Of a DNA stretch of 64,000 nt, positions 34,833 through 47,147 are shown one piece after another (within the stretch, counting starts at the first letter, position 1; the number at the start of each line of letters is the position of its first letter). The notes below the pieces were generated by a model. The model was not told where the DNA came from. It worked only from the letters and a program-made list of their open reading frames with translations, and made no database searches. The translations under genes were made by a program, and so were the position numbers. Source of the DNA: Liolophura sinensis (Eukaryota; Mollusca; Polyplacophora; Chitonida; Chitonidae); assembly GCF_032854445.1 (NCBI RefSeq), contig NC_088307.1, positions 26,612,046-26,676,045 on the forward strand. Direction: 5' to 3'.

Positions 34833-36319
34833 AGCCTTTAAATGTGTAGTCAGTGTTTTGAACTTCTTACGACTGCAGGGTGTAGTGTAATTTTTCTTAG
34901 TGTTTGCTTGCACTACATGAACGTGTACTTCAAACAGAATGAATGAGGATATCAACAAAGACAAACACGTGTGACGAGAGTGTTCTGATCCTAAGACAGA
35001 ATGTACTAGTGCTTCGTGAATAGTTATGTTGCACAATATTCATTGTCTCTCAGAACATTCGTGTACAGTTGCCATCTTTACAGAGCTAATGCATTTGTTG
35101 TTGCTGTATGGCCATGTCATGACGTTAAAATGGCAATTCAGGAATTTTGCAATCCACAAACCTGAATCAGTGTAGTTACAAGACTTCGAGAGCGTGCTTG
35201 AACTGGCGCGGTGTTGTTTGTGTTTAATTAGAGCCAGAACTACCCCGAGCATAGGTCAGATGTGTGAGAATGAACCAATTATTATCATCAGACAGTCTAC
35301 ATATAGAGGATTTGTGCACCCCAAACTGATTTGTCTCATATCGTACTGTGTTGCCAAACTGGTCCATCGATCATCCAGCACAACGTGCACATGAAGCTGA
35401 TTGATCTTAATATACTTTGTTTCATGTTCGTGGTGAAAAATGCGTCAATTGTTTTCCTTTTATCTTATAGCAAAGCTCTTTTTATTAAAAGTGGTTTTTA
35501 GTTTTTATTATTTTGTTTCCCTAAATTATTTTGTGAGCAGTGTGGCCAGTTTAAAAGTGCAGATTGTTAGCATTTCTATTTCTTCTTCATACAGATATAC
35601 CGTGCGTGTAATTGATTTTCTAAGGGTGGCGTTTTACTTTCCATTAGAAACATCATTCTACATTTTTTTTTGTCACAGGTTATGAGTGGTATATATCAAA
35701 TCTATATAGAACATGCATAAATAAAAAATCATAAAACATTGTACTTGATTTAAGCGGTTATGCTGTCCTCTGTGCTGACTATTACTATGGAGAACCATCA
35801 GCATGTGAAATCTGAAAGCACATTTTTAATCAGAGCGTAAAATTATGAACAGTAATAGTTCTTATAAAATTGTGTATGTGTCAAAGAGCATGGTCTACGA
35901 CCTATCTATTTATGTTTGCCTCCTGGTGATTCGGGACATATTGAGAAAAAGAGGCTTCGAGAGTTTATTGCCCTCGTCTGGTACAATCGTTGTGCCAGAA
36001 ATTTATATGATACACGAGAAATAAAATTATATATTCTCCTCGTTAAGATACTTTGTCTTTGGGTTCGTTTGTGTGACTTCGTCTCTAGGAGCTTGTATAT
36101 CTATGCAACGCCACTGTGTAGGCCTACAACCATGAAGTTTGTCTAATACTTGCCAAAGGTCGGTAATTTATTCCGACACCCATAAAACTGGCTGCCTACA
36201 AACAACAATTTCACCTGTACACAACAGTGCCGTTTTAGTACAGATACTAGTAATCAAAAGGTTTCCATTTGAAAAAAATAGATGTGAAATGGACTAAAAA
36301 TATCGAAAGCATTACTATC

Positions 36320-36445
36320 CATTACTATCCTGGGTTTCCCCCGGGCACTGTCCGGTTTCTGCCTACCATAATGTTGGCCGCCGTCGTATAAGTAAAATAT
36401 CCTTGAGTACGACGTAAAGCACAGGTCAAATAAATAAATAGAATC
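36320..36445 (+). mobile_element. Main-family SINE, 3' part
   Basis: CTACCATAATGTTGGCCGCC and TTGAGTACGACGTAAAGCAC. Confidence 0.87.
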
Positions 36446-36799
36446 TTTTGTGTGTGATTTCACCTAACAAAATTAGGCGGGTTTCGTCTCAGACAGTGTA
36501 TGGTATTAGAAATTAAGGCTAAGGGTTGTGTATGTGGTATGTGGTATTTATTTACACTCTTGGAGTAGGTGACTTTCAATATTTCTGTTCGATGATTATA
36601 AAATACACCTTGCTGCATCTACAACTCCTATCGGTATTGTTCTTTCTTATTTTTGCCTTAAGCGCATCGTTTGTTATCTTGACTGGCCTCTGTAATACAA
36701 ATAGAAAAATGTCTAGTTTCAGTAACAAGGTGATAGAATAATTTAATCGTGTAAGACATACGAAGTATTTATCGATATTTCTTTATTTGCTTCTTAGCT

Positions 36800-36960
36800 T
36801 AACTCCCAACCGGTACTCAAGAATTGTTTAATTATGCGATGGAGGTCAGTTCCTTAAGTGGAGGAAACCGAAGTGCCCGGCGTTATCCACCTACCTTTGG
36901 TTAGTTACTTACGAACTTTTCCACATATGACGTACAGATGTGAACATCGAACTGATGGAA
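36800..36960 (-). mobile_element. Main-family SINE, strongly diverged
   Basis: CCGGTACTCAAGAATTGTTT, then GTGGAGGAAACCG. Only parts match. Confidence 0.55.
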
Positions 36961-37209
36961 GACAAGAAGTCTTCTACGAAAGTTCATTCTCGCTATGTCA
37001 TTGGTCATAATCCTTCATCTTTTCAGAGTTAACTCTGACATCTGTGGTAGGTACGTGTATTTCGAGCTCAGTTCGAATGAATGCAGCTTGTTTTGGCCAG
37101 TGAAGTGCTAGAACGAAGGAGTTGCGCTGACCAATCAGAGTATCCGTCTTAAAGATGAGTATACGCCACAAAATGTCACAAATGTTCAAAATTCAAATTT
37201 TAATGTTAC

Positions 37210-38398
37210 CTTCACTTTTCATGCCTATTGGCGGCATCAGAATGTCATCTGCCTCAAAATTCTTTCCCTGGAGAAGAGAAAGAAAAAAATATTTGTAAAG
37301 ACATAATCTGGCATGTCATTTTCTGAAAGCAAATTCACATCAGTGTCTTACGCGTTTAGTTCACATACATCTATGGTGGAATTAACGGACCAACGACCAG
37401 AGAGTTTTTTGAATCTCATCTGTCATGAAAACAACGTTTGCAAACAGGTTAATAAAAAACGACATTGGTAAACCTGTCTAAGTGTTTTACATGTAAGCAA
37501 AGCATTCTTGCATAAACCGGGATCCTACCAGGAGTCCCCGAGGGATAGTCCCTTTGAATACTACATGGGATTGTTCATAAAATGTGATGGAAACACGGTA
37601 ATTCCAGACCAGTGACCTCCAATGCAATTAACATTGCTGCAGGGTTTTTCTTTTTTTGTATTTAAATATTTTTTTTACCTAATTCTGTCTAAACCACGCT
37701 AGCGAGGGCGTGTAATTTGTGTGTAACAGAGAGAATAATATAATAAAAGACTAAAGCACAGAGCATACAACCACGGCAGCGACAACAGTGTGATAGCTGG
37801 CAAATTGTCACACGAAACGGGGAAAGACGGTCACTTGTCAGTTTACCTCAGCAATGGTTTCTTTCTAACAGTTCATGCAAATACGTACATTGTAGCAAAT
37901 TTCACACCCGTAGCACCATGGATTAAGTAGAATTAGATGAAACATGTAAAGTGATGTTTAATTACAATGCATTGTAGACGTCACTGGTCTAGGAATTCTT
38001 AAACTGCTGTGCTGTCATCACATTAAACATAAACTCGCACTGAAACAGTGCTAAACAATTAGACGTCACTGGTCAAAACGCAGTTATATCAGAATTACTC
38101 AGATTGTGTGTGTTGTGATCTCATTTAACATACATGTACATTGAAGGCTCACGAGTTCATCCGATCATCAAAGACCCTACGATCCGAGAGACAGACAAAA
38201 TCTAGAAAGTGCCTGGCCAAGTCCCTTGTGTATTGACATGAAGATCAAGGGAAACGGCAATAATTACACACTCACGTTTTCATTTCCTTCATGACCTTTT
38301 TGTGAAAGCTTATTGTCTTCAAAAATGACCCGGAACTCCCTCATGGCAACCAGTGTCATCAAGATGCCGACAAACAACATGGCCGCCGGTCGAAACAT
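37210..38398 (-). CDS. Possible small membrane or secreted protein, two exons
   Basis: Minus strand. Exon 38276-38398 starts MFRPAAMLFVGILMTLVAM, a hydrophobic N-terminus, and ends GHEGNEN with donor GTGAGT; a good acceptor (TTTTGTCTTCAG) lies one base before the ATG. Exon 37210-37267 follows acceptor CTTCTCCAG in phase 0, reads GKNFEADDILMPPIGMKSE and has donor GTAACA; reading on instead of splicing gives a stop after five more codons. The 3' end is unknown and no family is recognised. It could be chance. Confidence 0.3.
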
Positions 38399-38807
38399 GC
38401 TGAAGACAAAATAACAACCAGTGTCCAGTACGAATATAACAAAAACAATATAACGTTCATTGATTTTTTTTCCATAATAATAAATAACCGGAATCATTTG
38501 ACGTTTTAGGAACAACCAAGTAAATAAATAAATTTGAGATAATCAAATGTTCCCTTTGCATTGGTGCCTTTGCCTTGTTTTCGTGTGTTAGTTCACTAAG
38601 TGTTTTGACAGGATGGCAGTTAGAGGCATTCTACACCAGTTACATAAATTGCAATTAACATCACTGCATTTTTACACAATTCTGCTAAAAGCCGTGGTAC
38701 CAGGGCACAGGTAGGCCTAAGTAGCTTTAACGTATTTTTACAAACAGTTAGAACAAAACTGAGGTAAGCTGACCACAGGCGGGAAAATCCCAGATAATAC
38801 ACGAGTC

Positions 38808-41285
38808 ATTATGGTCAGACAATGGAGTTTAGCCAAGAGAATAAGCTAATACTGTGGAAAAGCCTAGGTTTACACAGTAATTATTGTCAGATACTGCAGA
38901 AGTCCACTTAACAGAAGGAGCTGATAATATGGAAACGCCCAGGTAACACGGGCCATTATGGTCAGACAGCGCAGATGTCCGCTCAACAGAACAAGCTGAT
39001 AATGTGGTAAAACCTAGGATAGCACGGATCGATTCGGTCAGGCACTGCAGAAGCTAATAATGTGGTAAAATCTAGGTTAACACGGGTCATCGTGATCAGA
39101 TACTTCGGAAGCCCGGTTAACAGAAGAAGCTGATAATGTGGAAACGCCCAGGTAACACGGACCATTATGGTCAGACAGCGCAGATGTCCGCTCAACAGAA
39201 GAAGCTAATAATGTGGTAAAACCTAGGATAGCACGGATCGATTCGGTCAGACACTGCAGAAGTCCACTTAACAGAAGAGGCCAATAATTTGGTAAAACCT
39301 AGGTTAACACAGGTCATCGTGATCAGATACTTCGGAAGCCCGGTTAACAGAACAAGCTGATAATGTAGAAACGCCGAGGTAACACGGACCATTATGGTCA
39401 GACAGCGCAGATGTCCACTCAACAGAACAAGCTGATAATGTGGTAAAACCTAGGATAGCACGGATCGATTCGGTCAGACACTCCAGAAGTCCACTTAACA
39501 GAAGGAGCTGATAATATGGAAACGCCGAGGTAACACGGACCATTATGGTCAGACAGCGCAGATGTCCACTCAACAGAACAAGCTGATAATGTGGTAAAAC
39601 CTAGGATAGCACGGATCGATTCAGTCAGACACTGCAGAAGTCCACTTAACAGAAGAAGCTGATAATATGGAAACGCCCAGGTAACACGGGTCATTATGGT
39701 CAGACAGTGCAGATGTCCACTCAACAGAACAAGCTGATAATGTGGTAAAACCTAGGATAGCACGGATCGATTCGGTCAGACACTGCAGAAGTCCACTTAA
39801 CAGAAGAAGCTAATAATTTGGTAAAACCTAGGTTAACACGGGTCATCGTGATCAGATACTTCGGAAGCCCGGTAAACAGAACAAGCTGATAATGTAGAAA
39901 CGCCGACGTAACACGGACCATTATGGTCAGACACTGCAGAAGTCTGGTTAACAGAAGAAGCTGATAATGTGGAAACGCCCAGGTAACACGGGTCATTATG
40001 GTCAGACAGCGCAGATGTCCGCTCAACAGAACAAGCTGATAATGTGGTAAAACCTAGGATAGCACGGATCGATTCGGTCAGACACTGCAGAAGTCCACTT
40101 AACAGAAGAAGCTAATAATGTGGTAAAACCTAGGATAGCGCGGATCGATTCGGTCAGGCACTCCAGAAGTCCACTTAACAGAAGCTAATAATGTGGTAAA
40201 ACCTAGGATAGCACGGATCGATTCGGTCAGACACTGTAGAAGTCCACTTAACAGAAGAAGCTGATAATATGGAAACGCCCAGGTAACACGTGCCATTATG
40301 GTCAGACAGTGCAGATGTCCACTCAACAGAACAAGCTAATAATGTGGTAAAACCTAGGATAGCACGGATCGATTCGGTCAGACACTGCAGAAGTCCACTT
40401 AACAGAAGAAGCTAATAATTTGGTAAAACCTAGATTAACACGGGTCATCGTGATCAGATACTTCGGAAGCCAGGTTAACAGAAGAAGCTGATAATGTGGA
40501 AACGCCTAGGTAACACGGACCATTATGGTCAGATACTGCAGATGCCCAGTCAACAGAACAAGCTGATAATGTGGCAACGCCGAGGTAACACGGACCATTA
40601 TGGTCAGACACTACAGAAGCCTGGTTAACAGAACAAGCTGATAATGTGGAAACGCCGAGGTAACACGGACCACTATGGTCAGATACTGCAGATGCCCAGT
40701 CAACAGAACAAGCTGATAATGTGGAAACGCCTAGGTTAACACGCATCATAATGGTCAGATACTGCAGAAGTCTGGATAACAGAACAAGTTGATAATGTGG
40801 AAAAACCTACGTTAACACGAGTCAGTATTGTCGGATACAGCAGTCCAGCCAACAGAACAATCTGATAATGTGGAAAAAGCCTAGGTAACACGAGTCAGAA
40901 TTGTCAGATAGTGCAGCTAATCCAACAGAACAATCTGATAGTGTGAAAAAACCGATTTTAACACGCATCATGATGGTAAGACACTGCAGAAGTCCAGTCA
41001 ACATAACAATCTGAAAAGGTGGAAACAACTAGCTTAGCGTGGATGACTGTGGTCAGACACTACCGCATTCCAGTCAACAGAGCAATCTGATTATGTGGAA
41101 AGTCATACGTCAACACGCGTCATTATGGTCAGATATATTGCAACAGTCGAGTCAAAATAACTATATGTAAATGTGCTAAAATACTACATGCAGATTATCA
41201 CGACTCGTGGTCAAAAACAAAAGCCCAGTCAACATCAGAATGTCACAATGTGATAAAACCTAGGTTAACGGGGATTTGTTCAACC
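38808..41285 (+). repeat. 75-bp tandem array, about 33 copies
   Basis: Units contain AACAAGCTGATAATGTGGAA, AACACGGACCATTATGGTCA and GACAGCGCAGATGTCC. Several subtypes recur in a mixed order (with TAGGATAGCACGGATCGATT, or with GTCATCGTGATCAGATACTT). The last third is more diverged. The period is 25 codons, which keeps long minus-strand frames open; I do not call those genes. Confidence 0.95.
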
Positions 41286-42100
41286 CAGAGGCAATAGTCA
41301 ATCCGAAAAGAAACCATTCACGTCCCCTTAGACTATAAGATGGCTACCTGTGAAGTCAACGGTAAGCTTGTGCGTATTAACTTTCGCAAATTAACTTGAA
41401 GAAGTGAAATTACTTTACATTTAGATAGCTCTTTTTTCACAGTGTGTGTTTTTTTTTTTTGCGCGAGTACCTTTTAGCTAAAACACCCATTAATTAATAA
41501 ATGGGTGAGTAGGTACACGAACTTTTGTAACTATTTTAGGGATTTGTCCAACGAAGCGTTAAATGTAGAAAGCAATTTCAGCTGTGTGTTGGTAACGACC
41601 AAACCTTGTGTATAGTGAGCTCTATAACATATGAATGTATGAATGATTCATTGTTCAGCGCCACACTGGCAGTAGTTCAGCCATATCATAAGTCCACAAT
41701 AAATTCCACAATAAAAAATATATCAATAAAATTGGAAAATGTCATTAAAAATACATCACACATCTTAAAAAGCCATTATGTGTAGTTCTTATACAATAAC
41801 ACTGAAAATATCTTTCAAATATTTATTCTACTCCGCTATTAGTAGCGGGCCGTGTGCAGATATACATATTAAATAGAGACTACCTTTCAAACAACATGTC
41901 CGGTGTGTGTCACGCAACACACCGGTCGGTACGTTTGCCGCACTGAGTTATATCATTTCATGCTATTATATTTACAAATAAAAGAATTTGAGTTTGTTTA
42001 CTTGTTAAATTTGCTTCCCTGTTTATATAAAGGTGAATTTCCTTCAGTATTATCAGTGAAATATTATTTCGCACGATTTGGGCCTATAGATATCTCTTTT
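41286..42100 (+). other. Intergenic, nothing recognised
   Basis: AT-rich, no exon or repeat structure I can support. Confidence 0.35.
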
Positions 42101-42109
42101 GTTTTTACA

Positions 42110-42292
42110 TTTTTTATTTATTTATTTGATTGTTACGACGTACTCAAGAATATTTCGCTTATACAACGGCGACCGGCGCTTTGGTGGGAGGTAACCGGGC
42201 AGAGCCCGGAGGACATTTTCTGTATTTTACCCCGCGCTCTGGTTTCCTCCCACCATAATGCTGGTCGCCGTCATATAAATACATTTTTTATC
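42110..42292. mobile_element. Head-to-head inverted pair of SINE 3' parts
   Basis: Minus copy 42110-42225 (ACGACGTACTCAAGAATATT) faces a plus copy 42226-42292 (CTCCCACCATAATGCTGGTC). Their joined bodies can fold into a hairpin. Confidence 0.8.
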
Positions 42293-42401
42293 GTTTACAC
42301 CCAGACGCCATGACGTTGAAAAAGAAACATTTGTTTCAAGACGTTCCAATCTAAGCTCAGTGGTATGACGTCATAATACATGTAAACTTTTACATTACAT
42401 T

Positions 42402-42748
42402 ACATGACGTATCTATGCCAAATGCCATGTCCTAAGCTTGCCGATGATTGGTCTAAAATGTGGAGGGAGTAAAGCAGAATGGCAGCATGAAATATTCAGC
42501 TTTTTACCCTATTTTCTTAAATTTATTGGGTAGAATAGACTTTAACACCTTTATCAATAAGATGCGACGTCATACACTTACGTACCCAAGCCAAATGCCA
42601 TGGCTTAAGCTTGCCGTTGATTGGTCTAAAATCTGTGGACGGAGTAAAACAGAATGCCTGCATGATATATTCAGTTTTTACCATGTTTCCTTCAACTTTT
42701 CAGGTAGAATAGACTTGAACACCTTCGACTTGTTGTTCCGATACCGCT
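42402..42748 (+). repeat. Tandem duplication of about 175 bp
   Basis: Two diverged copies, about 42402-42575 and 42577-42748, sharing CCAAATGCCATG, AGCTTGCCG, GATTGGTCTAAAAT and GGTAGAATAGACTT. Confidence 0.8.
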
Positions 42749-42830
42749 GAACCTTGTTTCGTATCTCGTTAAATCCCTCGAATGTGCAAACGCTACGAGG
42801 GTGTTAAATCCTTAAACAACATCATGGCCT

Positions 42831-42960
42831 GGGGCCGGTTTAATGAAGCTCCTTTAGTTAACTAAGTCATTTACTACCATGACAGCGTATGTTGTAGAGA
42901 TATAAAGAGCACTTAGCCAAGGGCAGCTTAATACTAAATAAGCTTCATGAAAATGGCCAC
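42831..42960. mobile_element. MITE-like element, family C, diverged
   Basis: Ends GGGGCCGGTTTAATGAAGCT and AGCTTCATGAAAATGGCC, then TTTAGTTAACTAAG versus CTTAATACTAAATA inward: inverted and related to 31576-31710. Confidence 0.72.
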
Positions 42961-43384
42961 TGTACCTCAGTAAGTAAGTCGCTTTTTTAGGCCAGTCTTA
43001 TCGCTCAGAGGGTTGACGTCGTATTTTAAAACCCCAGAGGCTCCATCAGGCCGATAACATCCATACAGGAAGGTGATGTACAGTGGGCGGTGGAATCGTG
43101 TAATTCCGACATTACAGCGCTAACAACGAAAAGATCAGGACAAAAGGTTTGATCTTAATAGACGCTCATCGTAAAGCGAAACATGTTCTATATGTCACTA
43201 TTAATTAAATCTCTACACAGAAAACTATACACAACAGCAACGTGAAACGTCAAAAAATATTGTGCGTAGGATAAATCCAAGGATCCCAGGTCTGAGTCAA
43301 AACTAGTCAAGAAGATTTTTGAACTAAGAACTCAAGATATCGGTAAGAGAACTAAGGAATAAAAATCAGTTATTTAATATTGAT

Positions 43385-43605
43385 TTTATTGGTGTCTTAC
43401 GTTGGACTAAAGAATATTTCACTTATACGACGGCGGCCAGCATTATGGTGAAAAGAAACCGGGCAGAGCCCGGGGGGAACCCACGACCATCTGCAGGTTG
43501 CTGTCAGACATTCCATGAAACCACCATGAGCTGGACTTGAACTCACAACGACCGCATTGGTGAGAGACTTCTGGGTCATTTAGACGCGCTAGCACGCTAA
43601 CCACC
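43385..43605 (-). mobile_element. Main-family SINE, nearly full length
   Basis: ACTAAAGAATATTTCACTTA, GGCGGCCAGCATTATGGTGA, CATGAGCTGGACTTGAACTC and a head remnant ending GCACGCTAACCA. Confidence 0.88.
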
Positions 43606-44814
43606 AAGAACAACGAGTTAAGGAGTCGAGGTTAAGAAACTGAGGATTAGAGTTAAGGCAACATCCACCACGCAGAAGTTATGTCTAAGTTAGTTTAATA
43701 TAAAAAAAAGACTTTATTTCCTTAAAGTAAGCTTGCGATAAGCTTACACTGCAAGTAAGCTTTATTTCTAATTTCTGATCTTAAACCACTGACGTCCAAT
43801 AAATTCCAATTAAACTCACTGCATGTTTATCTAATTTTGTTTTAGCTTTCGTGCCATGGGGCGAGAACGTCACTACTTTATAAACGTACACACGAACAGT
43901 CTGAATAAAACCCTGTCTCAGGTAAATTTACACGAGGCCGGATTTCACCATTTATCTACTAACTAAATATAAAAAAAAACATCTGGGAGGTCTGGAAGTA
44001 AATGAATAAAACCAGGCATGAGAAGTACTTTCTGTCCATCAGTCAAACTGTCTCGGAGAAAATTAATGGGCTTTGCGTTATAGATGACTTCTGTAACAGA
44101 CGGACTAGTACTAACGACTACAAAACTCTGGTTTAACAACACTGAACCGCGTGTGCACCACGCCTGCATTCAGAGATTGCAAAGTTTATTGTCATGCAGT
44201 AAAAGTCACGGCTGGATGCAGTATGTAATTTTAAAATACAAAGTAGCTCTCTAAGCTATTTCCGCATCTGATGCTACCGTTACCAGAGCGTACAGTATAC
44301 CAAGAGAACTGGAACGAGTTTCCTGATGTATGTGAGTTTGAGAGTATAAGTATCACGTTGACTTGTTTAAACATTGTTGATGTACCGTTTGTCCTGCAAC
44401 GCCAATTCGTCGAACATTGACTAGTGCAAAGCTAGCTAAATACTGAAACGTCATGGGCGGTAAATTGCACCTGACCAAGGCGTTCTAGTGCTAACGTTAC
44501 TTGGCTGTATATCACGTAGACTGGTCTACTTCCACACGGAAATACTTCCACAGGGAAAGAATGATGTCTCCTTAACGGATCGCACTGTTTTGACAATAAC
44601 ATAAAGGGCGAATTTCAGATGTACTTAACTCCACGAAGTTTGCTGCTACACGACGATGACATTTTCAAACTATTTGACTTTTAAGCAGAATACGTGCACA
44701 GCAATGCTAAATTTTGGTGTAATTTGCTACTATTGAAACATTTACATTTACAATAGAACTCTAAATGAGGTAAATTGAAGAGGCCGTATTTTATCTGTTG
44801 CTGGGGACCATTTG
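43606..44814 (+). other. Intergenic with diverged dispersed repeat pieces
   Basis: The block near 43790-43950 (CCAATAAATTCCAATTAAAC, GAGGCCGGATTTCACC) resembles pieces near 38635, 46595 and 53515-53660, so an old interspersed repeat is likely. No gene seen. Confidence 0.4.
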
Positions 44815-45345
44815 CCAGCTCTCGCACTGTCGTCGCTACCCTGGTTTCACTCTCTATGCTGTACCTCTGTTACACTGTTGTCGCTGCTCTGATCTTACTC
44901 TCTACACTGTACGTCTATCACACTGTCGTCGCTGCTCTGGTCTTACTCCCTATGCTGTACGTCTATCGCACTGTCGTCATTGCTCTTTTTTTATTCTCTA
45001 TGCTGTACGTCTATCACACTGTCGTCGCTGCTCTGGTTTACTCTCTATGCTGTACGTCTATCACACTGTCGTCGCTGCTCTGGTTTTACTCTCTATGCTG
45101 TACGTCTATCACACTGTCGTCGCTTCTCTGGTTTCATTCTCTATGCTGTACGTCTATCACACTGTCGTCACTGCTCTGGTTTTACTCTCTAAGCTGTACG
45201 TCTATCACACTGTCGTCGCTGCCCTGGTTTTACTCTCTATGTTGTGCGTCTATCACGCTGTCGTCGCTGCCCTGGTTTTACTCTCTATGCTGTACGTCTA
45301 TCACACTGCCGTCGCTGCTCTGGTTTTACTCTCTATGCTCTAAGT
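44815..45345 (+). repeat. 48-bp minisatellite, about 11 copies
   Basis: Units contain CTGTACGTCTATCACACTGT and CGTCGCTGCTCTGGTTTTAC. The period is 16 codons, so two plus frames stay open for 180-190 codons, reading as hydrophobic 16-residue repeats. No splice or start context supports a gene. The flanking bases resemble 53590-53700, so the array grew inside a dispersed repeat. Confidence 0.9.
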
Positions 45346-45534
45346 CTAAATGAATCAGAACTTCTAGCTAAGTGTAGTCATTAATGGATGACAGGGCAAA
45401 CTGACTTAAATTTTCATGTCTGATTGGTGTCTAACGCCATACTCACGACCCTTATTTCCTCACCTGAAGAAATTTACATCGACTGAAGAATTAATAACCC
45501 CGAGTCATAAAAGAGATACATGCACTAGGCACAA

Positions 45535-45665
45535 TTATAGTCTGGCTTCCCCCGGGCTCTGTCCGGTTTTCCTCTCACCATAATTCTGACCGCAATCTTA
45601 TGTGAAATATTCTTGAGTAAAACGTCAAAAAAACGTAAAACTAAAATCAATAAATAAATAAATAG
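45535..45665 (+). mobile_element. Main-family SINE, 3' part
   Basis: CTTCCCCCGGGCTCTGTCCG, TGTGAAATATTCTTGAGTAA and an ATAAATAAATAAAT tail; a reverse fragment at about 45418-45460 lies just upstream. Confidence 0.82.
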
Positions 45666-46129
45666 TAGGGCTTAAATGGCTTTACATCCTGAACGGTTAG
45701 TTTGTTCTTCGTTATTGTAGAAGAAACAGTGTGGTTTTTGTCCTAGTAAAATCTTATAATTAGTCCTACCTTTATCAAAGGTCATAAGGATCAAAAACCC
45801 ACACTGTATATCATCTTTCAGTGGTTTTAGAAGTACCAGTAAACAAGACAATGCTTATGAATAAAATCTCATTATTTATAATATACAGGACGTTTTCATC
45901 ACTATACTAGCATCATTATAAAGTGATGTTTTTCACCTACTCTGTAATCCACTAAAGAAAAAATCCGCCAAATATATTCTAATTTCTATTATTATATAGA
46001 GATGTGGTTTTTCTTGTTATTAGTTTTTATAGCTACATCTTTACTGTTCGTCTTATTTCTAAATCTAAAATCTGAAATTATTTTAACGGTTGATAGCTCG
46101 CCGTGGCGAGGGATTTGAACATTTATGTA
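45666..46129 (+). other. AT-rich upstream region of the peptide precursor
   Basis: No gene or clear repeat. A TATATAGA at about 45995-46003 could be a TATA element, but no initiation site can be fixed. Confidence 0.25.
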
Positions 46130-46214
46130 CTGTGACTGGCGTTAAGAGAAGAGACAGCTCTGGAAAATTGCTGGTGTAGAACAGAAAGGAGGCGTTGCAG
46201 TGAAGAGAGAAGAG
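46130..46214 (+). other. Possible 5' UTR exon of the peptide precursor gene
   Basis: The start-codon exon at 47008 has its own acceptor, so an upstream noncoding exon must exist. A purine-rich stretch ending GAAGAG|GTAAGG at 46214 is the best donor I see; its 5' end and promoter are not defined. Confidence 0.35.
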
Positions 46215-46779
46215 GTAAGGCAGATAACTGTATCTAGCATGTGTTCTAAATTGTACTGAATATGATATTATGAAATAATTACTTATTTATCTTGTGTGTT
46301 TTTAACCAAACATCATCAAGAATATTATCAAGATATGGTGAAAATTGACGTATAGAGGAAACTGGAAAAATCACGAAGAAAACCGCCACACCTCGCGAGA
46401 TGTACGTGACCATACAATCAAGTATGCTGATGACAATCTAATACTAAAGTACAGGAGATACATTGCGTTCCTGTATAAACCAGGATCCTGGCTGGTGGAT
46501 GAAGCATCCTCGAGACCCTGGTCTCTTTGCATTGTTTTCATGTTTTTATTTATTAAATGTGGTGACAACATAGCATTGTGTGAATTCTAGGCCAATAACG
46601 TCTAATAAATTGCAATTAATATCACTGCAAGTCATTATCAGAATATACCTATGCCAGATCACAGGGATGTTTAAGTTGTTACTACTTAAGCATTTATATG
46701 AAAAGTCAGGACAAAACCGCAACTGAGGCCGGGTCAAACCTGTTAAGTGTGACCATTTGACAACTATTATGTACAGTGT

Positions 46780-46895
46780 ACATGTTGAGAGGAAACGAAT
46801 GTGAGCCGGACTCACAGCGATTCCATTGATTAGGGCCTACTGTGTCATTGCGCCGCGCTGGCACGCTATACGCCTCGGCCAAGGAGGACCCTAGA
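46780..46895 (-). mobile_element. SINE head fragment
   Basis: GAGCCGGACTCACAGCGATT and CACGCTATACGCCTCGGCCA match the tRNA-like head in reverse; the 3' part is missing. Confidence 0.65.
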
Positions 46896-47007
46896 AAATT
46901 ATTATAAATCTGACCTAAGTGCATTGTGCCTTAGTCTACTTGCACCTACTTTCATCTATAATATCATCTAATATATTGTTTGATTGATATTTTTTTTGGC
47001 ATTTCAG

Positions 47008-47147
47008 TCAAGATGAAGGCAGCCAGTGCCATTTTTGTAACAAGCGCGATGTTGTTGATGTGGTCAAAAACCAGTCAAGGATTCTCACCTGGTACCCTTA
47101 AACTTCTTCTCGCGCCCAACCAGAGAGCGAAAAGGGATGTATTTCCG
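47008..47147 (+). CDS. Precursor exon 1: signal peptide and RAKR site
   Basis: Acceptor AG 47006-47007 after TTTTTTTGGCATTTC, ATG 47013, donor GTGAGT after 47147. Encodes 45 residues: signal peptide, then FSPGTLKLLLAPNQRAKR and DVFP. The only in-frame ATG upstream of the hydrophobic core was chosen as start. Confidence 0.85.

Larger units (their letters stand above)
33022..35740 (+). other. Probable SEC16 3' UTR and downstream DNA
   Basis: No coding exon seen. AT-rich with a T/G homopolymer block (about 33470-33497), a SINE tail (33585-33645), an A-run (about 33888-33900) and a SINE-bearing MITE (34439-34832). An AATAAA outside repeats is at 35720-35725; the true polyadenylation site is not decided. 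Confidence 0.4.
35741..37209 (+). other. Intergenic, SINE pieces only
   Basis: Apart from SINEs at 36320-36445 and 36800-36960 I see no gene. A 76-codon open frame from 35916 has no recognisable domain. Confidence 0.4.

Noticed and set aside
39419-40749. Several 70-104 codon minus frames with 25-residue repeats
   Set aside because: They are the 75-bp tandem array read in one frame; no start context, no conserved domain.
41903-42313. 136-codon plus frame
   Set aside because: Its second half is SINE sequence; the first half shows nothing recognisable.
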